Assembly (NCBI RefSeq): GCF_002201535.1
Contig: NZ_NIWW01000006.1
Location: forward strand, 175,015 to 239,014
Direction: 5' to 3'
Length of the DNA: 64,000 nucleotides
Source: Lacimicrobium sp. SS2-24
GTDB lineage: Bacteria > Pseudomonadota > Gammaproteobacteria > Enterobacterales > Alteromonadaceae
Shown: piece by piece, positions 34,850 to 43,558 of the stretch
Numbering within the stretch: the first letter of the stretch is position 1
Layout of the letters: the number at the start of each line of letters is the position of its first letter
Program-made: the position numbers and the translations under genes
Notes under the pieces: model-generated
Databases searched by the model: none
What the model was told of the DNA's origin: nothing
The model's input: only the letters and a program-made list of their open reading frames with translations

Positions 34850-36667
34850 TCAGGCTGACACTGCAGGGACATATTCACCAGAAACGTTTGCCCGTTCCTT
34901 GTGGTAATAACGCAAGTCATGCTCCAGTCGTCGGCCTTCACTGAACGCTGATACCCGCTTTAAATAACCGATGACCCGGGTGCCATAATCAATATCCTCA
35001 GAACCACATTCACTGCAACGCTTAAGGCTGCGCTTGTCGATATGCTCACAGTGATTACAGATGGTAATGCGCACATTCACACAAAAGTAATTGCATCCGG
35101 TACGGGCAGCAATGTTATACAAATTCAAAAAGTTCTGTTCAGTTAGCTTTTCTTCAAGATTCAGATGCAATGCTGAACCGCCATCCAGATAGCGGGTCAT
35201 CTGTTCACCATGCAGCACAAACTTATCCAGATGGTTGATCTGCTCATCTTCGACCACATAGAAATAACTGTTGTAGCAATCTCTTGGCACCTGATAGCCG
35301 TCTTTTCTGTCCCAGTTGGCATTTTTAATGCCAAGATTCTCAGCCGGTACAAACTCGGTATTAAACATATAGCCCCAGGTTTTACGGGCTACCCGGTTAG
35401 CGTCATAGATCACCTTTAATTTTTCATCGATAAAGCGCTGGTAGTCCTGATTCAGTCCCGGTCTGATCCCCAGATATTCCGCCGCTTCCACCATACCGTT
35501 TACCCCTATGGTCAGAAACTGCTTATCCAGGCTGATAAAGCCGGCATCGTATACCGGCAACATGCCATTGGCCTGATGCTCCTCCATCAGTTTGCGGTAG
35601 GCCACCTGATATTTCTGGATCTTGTCCACCTCAGTGGCCAGATCGCGACCATCCTGCACCAGGCGATTCATATTGATGGTAATCACATTTATCGACCCGG
35701 TTGCCACACCCCCTGCCCCTAAACTGTAAGAAAAGGTGTTGTCACTGATTTCATTACGCAAACGGCAACAGGAGGCTAACGAATCGGCACTTTGCGACTG
35801 ATACACAAAAAATGAGCCGCCCTCACTCATATTGTGGGCACAGGTACGGGCAAAGGCTTTATCTTTTACTGCCCCGTCTTTGGTCAGCATCGCTGCGGTG
35901 ACAACTGGAAAAGTCAGGATGGTTTTATTTCGCTCACGGTTGAACCAGTCGAGGAAAAAGCCCTGCAACGCGTTGACAGATGTCCACTCGGGCTTACTCA
36001 TATCGGGGAAGACAAACTGGCCAAACATAGCGTCAAAATAGTAACTGTCATACACCGAGATATTCCAGAACACACTCTGATAGCCACGAGCAGCGGCGGG
36101 TTGATTTAACGCATAGACCACATGTTGAAGATGGTTTTCTATCGCCTTGGTATGAGTGTGCAAGTAATCTTCGCCGTAATCCTTGCGCGCAAAATAATCA
36201 AAGTAAGTGAGAAACTCTACCGTAGCGACTGCCCCGGCAAACTGCGCACTGATGGCAAACACCAGGTTCACAAAACTACCGCAGAAGGACTCCAGGTGCT
36301 GAGGCGCTTTTGACTCACCACCAAGCTCTGTCAGCCCTTTGAGCAAAAAGGGGTACATGGTAATGGACGTACAATAGGGCTTAAGGCTGGTTTCGTCATG
36401 TACATAGATCTCATGATCTTCTATCTGGCGCACATACTCATCGGCCAGCTGTGTATCAAACAGCTCAGCAATCTTGTTCTTTACCTGAGCGCGGTTAACC
36501 TGAATAAAGAAGTCCTTCATCAGTTCGGCTTCGAGCGTGGCGATATTTTTATGGGTGACATTGGCATTAGCATCGAGCTTCGAACCATCAGCCGCGTTGG
36601 CGGCCTGTTGATAATCACGGATAAAGTCCAGTTTGTTTTGCAGTTGCTGAGGATTAAGCGGCAACAT
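34850..36667 (-). CDS. nrdD: Anaerobic ribonucleoside-triphosphate reductase
   Basis: This class III reductase of 605 residues makes deoxynucleotides without oxygen. The glycyl-radical motif RVIGY lies about 40 residues from the C terminus. A zinc site CNHCEH...CSECG precedes it. The active-site region has ADSLASCCRLRNE with two adjacent cysteines. It is shorter than the 712-residue E. coli enzyme and lacks an obvious N-terminal ATP cone. The ATG at 36667 (MLPLNPQQL) overlaps the end of nrdG by 14 bases, suggesting translational coupling. The gene order nrdG-nrdD is the reverse of E. coli. Confidence 0.93.
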   Translation of the reverse strand: MLPLNPQQLQNKLDFIRDYQQAANAADGSKLDANANVTHKNIATLEAELMKDFFIQVNRAQVKNKIAELFDTQLADEYVRQIEDHEIYVHDETSLKPYCTSITMYPFLLKGLTELGGESKAPQHLESFCGSFVNLVFAISAQFAGAVATVEFLTYFDYFARKDYGEDYLHTHTKAIENHLQHVVYALNQPAAARGYQSVFWNISVYDSYYFDAMFGQFVFPDMSKPEWTSVNALQGFFLDWFNRERNKTILTFPVVTAAMLTKDGAVKDKAFARTCAHNMSEGGSFFVYQSQSADSLASCCRLRNEISDNTFSYSLGAGGVATGSINVITINMNRLVQDGRDLATEVDKIQKYQVAYRKLMEEHQANGMLPVYDAGFISLDKQFLTIGVNGMVEAAEYLGIRPGLNQDYQRFIDEKLKVIYDANRVARKTWGYMFNTEFVPAENLGIKNANWDRKDGYQVPRDCYNSYFYVVEDEQINHLDKFVLHGEQMTRYLDGGSALHLNLEEKLTEQNFLNLYNIAARTGCNYFCVNVRITICNHCEHIDKRSLKRCSECGSEDIDYGTRVIGYLKRVSAFSEGRRLEHDLRYYHKERANVSGEYVPAVSA

Positions 36668-37142
36668 GGTTATTCTCCTGAAAACGAAAGTTGAGTAAAT
36701 TGCCACTGCCAAGCTCAAGAAACTTCTGGTTGGTGGTGGCACTATCGAGGCCGCCGAGTTCGGTGTGCCAGCGGCCGGTTTTAAGATAATCAAGCTGGCT
36801 TTGCAGACGCGCAGGCACGCTGTTCATACCCGTATACAAACAGGTTTTAAGGCCTGCCTGACGGGCAATGCGCAGTTTGTTAAGCAGCACATCGGGATGC
36901 CATTCACCACCGAAAAACAGCACACAGGTGATCAAGTGCTGATATCGCTCAAGCCAGACTTCAAAAGTGGCATCAGTAAGGGCGTCCCCCTTGTCAGGAT
37001 CCCAGGTGTCACGACTATGACAACCAGCACAGGCCAGAGGACAGCCGGTTATGGTAAAGGCCAGGGAAACTTCATCGGGCACTTCCTGAAAACAGATTTG
37101 CGGGGGAAAGCTGTTGAAAGGTCTTTCTGTAGCTAACAACAT
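36654..37142 (-). CDS. nrdG: Anaerobic RNR activating radical-SAM enzyme
   Basis: This 162-residue radical-SAM activase generates the glycyl radical on NrdD. The cluster motif CxxxCxxC is in GCPLACAGCHS near residue 34, and the SAM-associated FFGGEW lies near residue 77. It is the first gene of a two-gene operon and overlaps nrdD by 14 bases. Upstream there are two NrdR-like boxes, one covering the start codon, and an exact FNR palindrome. Confidence 0.92.
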   Translation of the reverse strand: MLLATERPFNSFPPQICFQEVPDEVSLAFTITGCPLACAGCHSRDTWDPDKGDALTDATFEVWLERYQHLITCVLFFGGEWHPDVLLNKLRIARQAGLKTCLYTGMNSVPARLQSQLDYLKTGRWHTELGGLDSATTNQKFLELGSGNLLNFRFQENNHVAA

Positions 37143-37151
37143 ATCTTGTGC
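37136..37151 (-). promoter_or_regulatory. NrdR-like box, start-proximal
   Basis: ACAACATATCTTGTGC is an imperfect match to the 16-bp NrdR inverted repeat. Its centre is 32 bases from that of the next box, the normal NrdR pair spacing. It covers the nrdG start codon. Confidence 0.5.
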
Positions 37152-37167
37152 CTATTTACTTTTATTA

Positions 37168-37183
37168 ACACCATATATTGTGT
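37168..37183 (-). promoter_or_regulatory. NrdR box
   Basis: ACACCATATATTGTGT closely matches the NrdR consensus (ACACWATATATWGTGT). It lies where the -10 region or start of transcription would fall if FNR at 37214-37227 acts at -41.5. Confidence 0.7.
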
Positions 37184-37213
37184 TTAAGCCTAGACAGACA
37201 GAGATTATTTAAA

Positions 37214-37227
37214 TTGATCTGGATCAA
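37214..37227 (-). promoter_or_regulatory. FNR-type box of nrdGD
   Basis: TTGATCTGGATCAA is an exact FNR palindrome, 72 bases before the nrdG ATG. It could also act on the rightward gene at 37394. Confidence 0.75.
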
Positions 37228-37300
37228 AAGTACGCAACTCTTGTGGGCTGTGAAGCAGAAGAACCGTCACAAGCCCAGCACAGTGGGGCTTTTAGGGAAC

Positions 37301-37316
37301 TACCCACAAAGGGGTA
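37301..37316. promoter_or_regulatory. NarL-type 7-2-7 site
   Basis: TACCCAC-AA-AGGGGTA is an inverted pair of NarL heptamers with a two-base spacer. It is 78 bases before the rightward gene at 37394 and 159 bases from the nrdG ATG. Confidence 0.6.
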
Positions 37317-37393
37317 TGGGTCATGCCCGTTAATTGCCAAAGAATGAAAAGAAGAGTGAGATAAACTGCCCCTTGCCATTTGAGGAGAACATT

Positions 37394-37804
37394 ATGCAAA
37401 TCACGTCTTATCAGGATCTTATTCTTGCCTGCTATCAACAGCACGAGCCTCAACGTTTGTTGTTTGTGTTCGCCTGTGCTGAATTACCCACAGGCCATAC
37501 CGAAAAACAGCAGCAGGAATTTGAACAGGGTGGTGGCGGCGCATTAAATCCCGTTCTTTGTGTAGACAAACTGCCTTCCGAAGCCGAAGATTTTGACGCT
37601 TTAGTGGAAGAGTCGAAGCAGACCGGTATTGACTGGGATATCGTGTTTATCTCAGCCATGGACGGCCGTGGTGGATTTGCGCCTAATTCTGATGAAGCCT
37701 CCCAGCCCCTGCGCATGATGATGAGCAAGATTCAGTCTGGCATGATCAGTGATTTCCTGACCTTTGACCGCGAAGGCGACCTCGTAGAGCTGGTGCCGGG
37801 TTAA
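37394..37804 (+). CDS. Small conserved protein, often labelled 'ribonucleotide reductase subunit alpha'
   Basis: A 136-residue soluble protein with QRLLFVFACAELP, then GGGALNPVLCVDKLP, DWDIVFISAMDGRGG and a C-terminal DFLTFDREGDLVEL. I recall similar proteins in Pseudomonas and Shewanella carrying the RNR alpha label in databases, but it has none of the RNR catalytic features and the label looks unsupported. GAGGAG lies before the ATG at 37394. It is divergent from nrdGD across a region with FNR, NrdR and NarL-like sites, so it may be nitrate- or anaerobiosis-responsive. Function unknown. Confidence 0.7.
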   Translation: MQITSYQDLILACYQQHEPQRLLFVFACAELPTGHTEKQQQEFEQGGGGALNPVLCVDKLPSEAEDFDALVEESKQTGIDWDIVFISAMDGRGGFAPNSDEASQPLRMMMSKIQSGMISDFLTFDREGDLVELVPG

Positions 37805-37853
37805 GCACCGATAAGTGTTTAACCGCAGAGCCACTGAGAAAGCTGAGGGGACA

Positions 37854-37884
37854 TTCCCGCTTGTTTTGTTCGGGAATCCAATGC
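37854..37884. repeat. Dispersed GC hairpin repeat, single copy
   Basis: CATTCCCGCTTG...TTCGGGAATCC is an imperfect inverted repeat of the same family as one half of the tandem arrays (ATTCCCGC...GCGGGAAT). It is next to ACCGCAGAGCCACTGAG, also seen near 53111. Confidence 0.6.
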
Positions 37885-37968
37885 CCTGTTCTAACCGGAA
37901 CATAAAGTCGTTAGGCGTAGCAGAAGTATTTCTAATAACTGAAAGCTGACAACTGAAGACTTTTACAA

Positions 37969-39487
<1,519 letters not shown>

Positions 39488-39638
39488 AGGCACGATTTGT
39501 TAAAAAACACTGGCGGCTATTATGCAAATCCATGCCGGACAGGTGTTGATCTGGCGCAACCTCCTACCCCTTTTGTGCGATTGTTCACAAAGACAATTGC
39601 CGCTAGGATAGGCCCTCAACGAGACAGAAGGACATTCT

Positions 39639-40169
39639 ATGTCAGCCAGAATAGGAATTTTGACCGTCAGTGATCGCGCCAGCCGGGGTGAGTATGAAGA
39701 CCTCTCCGGCCCCGCCATTATCGATACACTCAACGCCTATCTGAGCAGTGAGTGGCAACCGGTATACCGAATAGTCGAAGATGAACAGCCGTTGATTGAA
39801 CAGGCATTGGCGGAACTGGTTGATAACGAAGGCTGTGCCCTGGTAGTCACCACTGGCGGCACCGGTCCGGCCAAACGGGATGTCACCCCGGAAGCCACTG
39901 AAGCGGTATGCGATCGCATGATGCCCGGCTTTGGTGAACTGATGCGTCAGGAGAGCCTTAAATACGTACCTACAGCGATACTTTCACGTCAGACAGCCGG
40001 TCTGCGGGGGCAATCGCTGATCATTAATCTACCAGGCAAACCGAAGGCCATCCGCCAATGCCTGGATGCGGTGTTCCCGGCGGTGCCTTACTGCCTGGAT
40101 CTGATGGACGGACCATACCTTGAGTGTCATGAGGAGATAATTAATCCTTTTCGCCCTAAATCAGCGTAA
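39639..40169 (+). CDS. mogA: Molybdopterin adenylyltransferase
   Basis: This 176-residue enzyme adenylates molybdopterin before Mo insertion by MoeA. The sequence is clearly MogA rather than MoaB: IGILTVSDRASRGEYEDLSG, VVTTGGTGPAKRDVTPEATE, PGFGELMRQESLKYVPTAIL and LPGKPKAIRQCL. AGAAGGA lies 7 bases before the ATG. It is separated from the main moa cluster by about 14 kb. A MoaB paralogue is present at 55286. Confidence 0.93.
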   Translation: MSARIGILTVSDRASRGEYEDLSGPAIIDTLNAYLSSEWQPVYRIVEDEQPLIEQALAELVDNEGCALVVTTGGTGPAKRDVTPEATEAVCDRMMPGFGELMRQESLKYVPTAILSRQTAGLRGQSLIINLPGKPKAIRQCLDAVFPAVPYCLDLMDGPYLECHEEIINPFRPKSA

Positions 40170-40241
40170 CCGCGTGGCTGTTACCATGAGGCAACAGAGG
40201 TTATGATTCCATCTCTTTTTAATTGAGGTCATCTACACACA

Positions 40242-40649
40242 ATGCTGACTGAATCATTGCTAAAAGCCAGGGCCGTTGCCCGGGAGGCTTCGAACAGCGC
40301 CTACATCCCCTATAGCCAGTTCCCTGTTGGCGCAGCACTAATGTTAGATAATGGGCAGATTATTGCGGGATGTAATGTGGAAAATGCCAGTTACGGCTTA
40401 TCCAATTGCGCAGAAAGAACCGCCATATACAGTGCTATAGCACAGGGACACAAGGCGCAGGAATTTGCCGCGATGCTGATTTATATGCCCGGAGAAAAAC
40501 TGTATTCCCCATGCGGCGCCTGTCGCCAGGTCATTGCAGAGTTTTTTGATCCCGGCGTTATGGTTTACGCCACCTGTGACAATGACACTTATCAAAGCTG
40601 GCGAGCCGATGAGCTGCTGCCAGGACTGTTCAGCATGCAACAAAAGTAA
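40242..40649 (+). CDS. cdd: Cytidine deaminase (tetrameric type)
   Basis: A 135-residue enzyme that converts cytidine/deoxycytidine to uridine/deoxyuridine. Zinc ligands are in NCAERTA and PCGACRQVI, with the substrate motif GCNVENASYGLSNC. The short length marks the homotetrameric class, unlike the dimeric 294-residue E. coli enzyme. It follows mogA by about 70 bases and is probably an independent salvage gene. Confidence 0.93.
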   Translation: MLTESLLKARAVAREASNSAYIPYSQFPVGAALMLDNGQIIAGCNVENASYGLSNCAERTAIYSAIAQGHKAQEFAAMLIYMPGEKLYSPCGACRQVIAEFFDPGVMVYATCDNDTYQSWRADELLPGLFSMQQK

Positions 40650-40677
40650 CTAACGGAGACAGAATTAGGGCTTTTTA

Positions 40678-41019
40678 TTAAATGCAGCCTCCGCAACTGC
40701 CACAACGCCAGTCTGCCGCATTCACGGCACGATAAAACCAGCACAGGTGTTCCTCATCCAGCGGAATACGATGCTGTTCAAACACCTCCGCCAGCCAATG
40801 AATATTCTGTTCAATCCACTCTACTTCCGGCGTTCCTTCGATAAAGTCATCTTCATCGGGAAACAGGTAACTGAAGTTACCATAGGTGTCCATATCGTTT
40901 TCAGCCCGTTCAGAGGGCAATGTTATTGGCAGTCCCTGATAATGGATCACCCAATGGCCGAGGCACAATGTATGTCCTTGTGCCGACCATTTAGCCGTAA
41001 AGGGATTGTCATTGCTCAT
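40678..41019 (-). CDS. Unrecognised protein with Cys-rich tail, end of nar region
   Basis: About 113 residues, starting MSNDNPFTAKWSAQGHTLCL, with GNFSYLFPDEDDFIEGTPE in the middle and ending in ADWRCGSCGGCI. The frame is open to an ATG at 41097, but those 26 codons lie inside a dispersed inverted repeat (41051-41121), so I prefer 41019; neither start has a strong ribosome site. I do not recognise the family. The CxxCxxC tail could bind metal. It lies downstream of the narGHJI-isomerase operon on the same strand. Confidence 0.6.
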   Translation of the reverse strand: MSNDNPFTAKWSAQGHTLCLGHWVIHYQGLPITLPSERAENDMDTYGNFSYLFPDEDDFIEGTPEVEWIEQNIHWLAEVFEQHRIPLDEEHLCWFYRAVNAADWRCGSCGGCI

Positions 41020-41050
41020 TAGATTAATAAACCATGGAGGCACAATTGAA

Positions 41051-41121
41051 AGTAGGTCGGGGTGTATCCCGACAAATTCTTCATAGCCAGAGTTCATTGT
41101 CGGGTTGAAACCCTACCTACT
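41051..41121. repeat. Dispersed REP-like inverted repeat
   Basis: AGTAGGTCGGGGTG...CCCGAC and GTCGGGTTGAAACCC...ACCTACT form an outer inverted repeat with an inner GTCGGG/CCCGAC hairpin. A similar element lies at 42055-42133 and half of one at 53424-53450. Confidence 0.75.
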
Positions 41122-41189
41122 GCTTGCAGGCTACACTGGCTGTCAGTGCCCCTTACACCTAACTCCTCCCCCCACCCTCGCTAAGCCAC

Positions 41190-41984
41190 TCACTGCATCA
41201 GCGGTGAACCGTCCAGACCGAAATCGAACCCCTGAATATCAGCCTCACTCAGTAATGTGGTGATATATTGAGCAATGGTCTTGCGCTTGACCTTCGTATC
41301 CAGATATTCCTGAATATCCTGTTTAACATGCTCAAAGGGCAACGGTTTACCTTCTACCCGCCTGACAATATCGATCAGGTGGAAACCATAACGACTCTCC
41401 ACCGGGGTCCTCATCAGTCCTTCAGAAGCAGCAAAAATCTGCCGTTCAAACTCAGGCACGGTCTGGCCTTTGGTAATCTGTCCGAGGTTCCCCCCCATCT
41501 GTGCAGACGGACATCCAGAGTGACGTGACGCCAGTTCAGCAAATTCAGCAGGGTTTTCTGACAACTGCTTAAGCAAGGAATCCGCCACTTCACGTGCCTC
41601 GCCACGCTGCTGAATATCATCCGGATCGGCTACCAATAATATATGCCGGACCTCAAGCAAGGGGGCTGTACGGAACTTCTCCTCGTTAGTCTGATAAAAG
41701 TGCTCACACTCTGTCCTGGTCGCACAAGGAAGATGGGTGTCGGTTTCAATTAGCTGTTCAATTAACGACTCTTCCTGGTGACTCTCCAGTGGTTTATCCG
41801 CCGGCCAGACTCCCACTTCTATCGCTCTTTGTCGCACCACTTCACTGATGATCAGTGCCTGTGTCGCTTTCACCATGGCTCCCCGGCGGCTGTCGGCCGG
41901 GTGGTACTGCATTTCCGCGCTGATTCTGTTGCCATCGATCTGGCTTTGATTCACGCTGATATTGGGAATATCACTGACGATCAT
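41190..41984 (-). CDS. Parvulin-type peptidyl-prolyl isomerase of the nar operon
   Basis: A 264-residue protein with a PpiC/rotamase domain at about residues 125-210 (EVRHILLVADPDD, FAELASRHSGCPSAQMGGNL, QTVPEFERQIF, SRYGFHLIDI). The N-terminal part has SurA/NifM-like helices. There is no signal peptide, so it acts in the cytoplasm, perhaps folding NarG or NarH. The gene follows narI by about 155 bases. An isomerase at this place is also found in the Pseudomonas nar operon. Confidence 0.85.
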   Translation of the reverse strand: MIVSDIPNISVNQSQIDGNRISAEMQYHPADSRRGAMVKATQALIISEVVRQRAIEVGVWPADKPLESHQEESLIEQLIETDTHLPCATRTECEHFYQTNEEKFRTAPLLEVRHILLVADPDDIQQRGEAREVADSLLKQLSENPAEFAELASRHSGCPSAQMGGNLGQITKGQTVPEFERQIFAASEGLMRTPVESRYGFHLIDIVRRVEGKPLPFEHVKQDIQEYLDTKVKRKTIAQYITTLLSEADIQGFDFGLDGSPLMQ

Positions 41985-42054
41985 AAATTACTCCGGTTTA
42001 TTGCTGGTCGGAACGCGAATACAAGACAAAATTTATCCCGACACCTGATATGGA

Positions 42055-42133
42055 CCTGTAGGTCGGGATTTATCCCGAGAAACCATGCCTGACGGCAGCT
42101 TTCGCTGTTGGACTAAAGTCCAACCTACAGGCT
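42055..42133. repeat. Dispersed REP-like inverted repeat
   Basis: CCTGTAGGTCGGGATTTATC and CCAACCTACAGG frame an inner hairpin GTTGGACTAAAGTCCAAC. The layout matches that of 41051-41121. It lies directly after narI. Confidence 0.75.
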
Positions 42134-42140
42134 GATTCCA

Positions 42141-42821
42141 CTACTTCTGTCTGACCACCTGATAATTACGGTTCACATATTTCACCGGTACGCTCCAGAT
42201 ATGCACCAGACGGCTAAAGGGGAAGAGGGCAAACAAGGTTACTCCCCAGAATACGTGCGCACGATAAATCCAGTGAACCTCACCAATAAACTCAATGGCT
42301 TCAGCAGGACGGAAGGTCAGCAAGTAACGCGACCAACTCATCAGGTTTTTCATCTCATGCCCGTCCATATGGCCGGTTGAAACAAAAATTGACGCAATAC
42401 CCAGTATTAGCTGGATGTAAATCAGCAGCAGAATCGTGGTATCCATTGTGCTGCTCGAAGCCCTGACTCTGGGATTGAACAGGCGACGATAAACGAGAAT
42501 GGTCATGCCGATAAAACACAGCACCCCGAAAAACCCGCCCACTCCCATGGCGATAAGTTGTTTTGCCGGTAGTGAAATTCCTAACCAGTCCCAGACCTCA
42601 TAAGGAATGACCAAACCGGCAAAGTGACCGGCAAAGATCATAATGATACCAATATGAAAAAGGTTACTACCGATACGAAAGTTTTTGCTGGTCAGCATTT
42701 GGCTGGAACCGGCTTTCCAGGTGTATTGGTTTCTGTCATATCGCAACAAGCAACCGCAGAAAAAAATCACCGAAACGATGTAGGGGTAAATCCCAAACAC
42801 CAACATATCGAAAAAGTTCAT
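42141..42821 (-). CDS. narI: Respiratory nitrate reductase gamma subunit (cytochrome b)
   Basis: A 226-residue membrane subunit that oxidises quinol and passes electrons through two b haems to NarH. It has five hydrophobic segments, starting FFDMLVFGIYPYIVSVIFF. Histidines suited as haem ligands are in NLFHIGIIMIFAGHFAG and in HWIYRAHVFWGVTLFALFPF. The ATG at 42821 gives the E. coli-like length (225). It starts two bases after narJ ends. The 3' end adjoins a REP-like repeat. Confidence 0.95.
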   Translation of the reverse strand: MNFFDMLVFGIYPYIVSVIFFCGCLLRYDRNQYTWKAGSSQMLTSKNFRIGSNLFHIGIIMIFAGHFAGLVIPYEVWDWLGISLPAKQLIAMGVGGFFGVLCFIGMTILVYRRLFNPRVRASSSTMDTTILLLIYIQLILGIASIFVSTGHMDGHEMKNLMSWSRYLLTFRPAEAIEFIGEVHWIYRAHVFWGVTLFALFPFSRLVHIWSVPVKYVNRNYQVVRQK

Positions 42822-42823
42822 GA

Positions 42824-43555
42824 TCAGGCTCCTCGCGCTGCTTGAGTTGAAACCGGGGCGGCATCTACCCAATTAACGGGAACGTCCTGATCTCGTCTCT
42901 GGGTTTCACTGGGTTTGTTCTGATTAACAGGGCATCCACCATTGACGGCATCACCACCAAAGGTTACCGCTTCTTCTTCCCACACTTTGTCCAGTTCTTT
43001 AGGCGTATGATCGGGTTTTTCCTTTTCCACCTGAGCGGCCAGCTCGTGCAGATCCAGCTCCACTTCAGCTAAAGACAACAAGGCTTCCAGTAACAGATGA
43101 TAATCTGACTCACGCTTTTTAAGACGCACTGCCAGCACACCCAGTACCGGTGCAATATCACTAAGCCACCCGCTTGCGTTGTCGCCCTGCGTGGCGACAA
43201 ACTCGAGAAACAGCGGTAAATAGTCCGGTAGTTCATGGGCATTGATGGCCAGACCCGCGGCCTGATACTGACGTTGCAGTTCGACCATCGCCTGGCCGCG
43301 ATCACGGGATTCACCGTGAATATGCTCGTAAATAAGCAGCGACAGCGAACGGCCCCGTTCAAACAGACCATCATATTCTGACTGCCAGTCGAGCAAGTCA
43401 CCATCCAGACGCTCTTGTACAAACTGCAGCACGCCTTGCTGGTGAGCCGACTCAAGTTCAGATTGCAGAATCAGGGTCTCAACGGCTACCCGGTGCTCCA
43501 GCAACTCCGCTTGCGGATAATCCAACAGCCGTGCAATTAAAGATAAAATTTGCAT
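42824..43555 (-). CDS. narJ: Nitrate reductase assembly chaperone
   Basis: A 243-residue TorD/NarJ-family helical chaperone needed for Mo cofactor insertion and membrane attachment of NarGH. Typical features are the start LSLIARLLDYPQAELLEH, LLIYEHIHGESRDRGQAMV and LPDYLPLFLEFV. It lies three bases after narH and two bases before narI. Confidence 0.93.
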   Translation of the reverse strand: MQILSLIARLLDYPQAELLEHRVAVETLILQSELESAHQQGVLQFVQERLDGDLLDWQSEYDGLFERGRSLSLLIYEHIHGESRDRGQAMVELQRQYQAAGLAINAHELPDYLPLFLEFVATQGDNASGWLSDIAPVLGVLAVRLKKRESDYHLLLEALLSLAEVELDLHELAAQVEKEKPDHTPKELDKVWEEEAVTFGGDAVNGGCPVNQNKPSETQRRDQDVPVNWVDAAPVSTQAARGA

Positions 43556-43558
43556 CTC

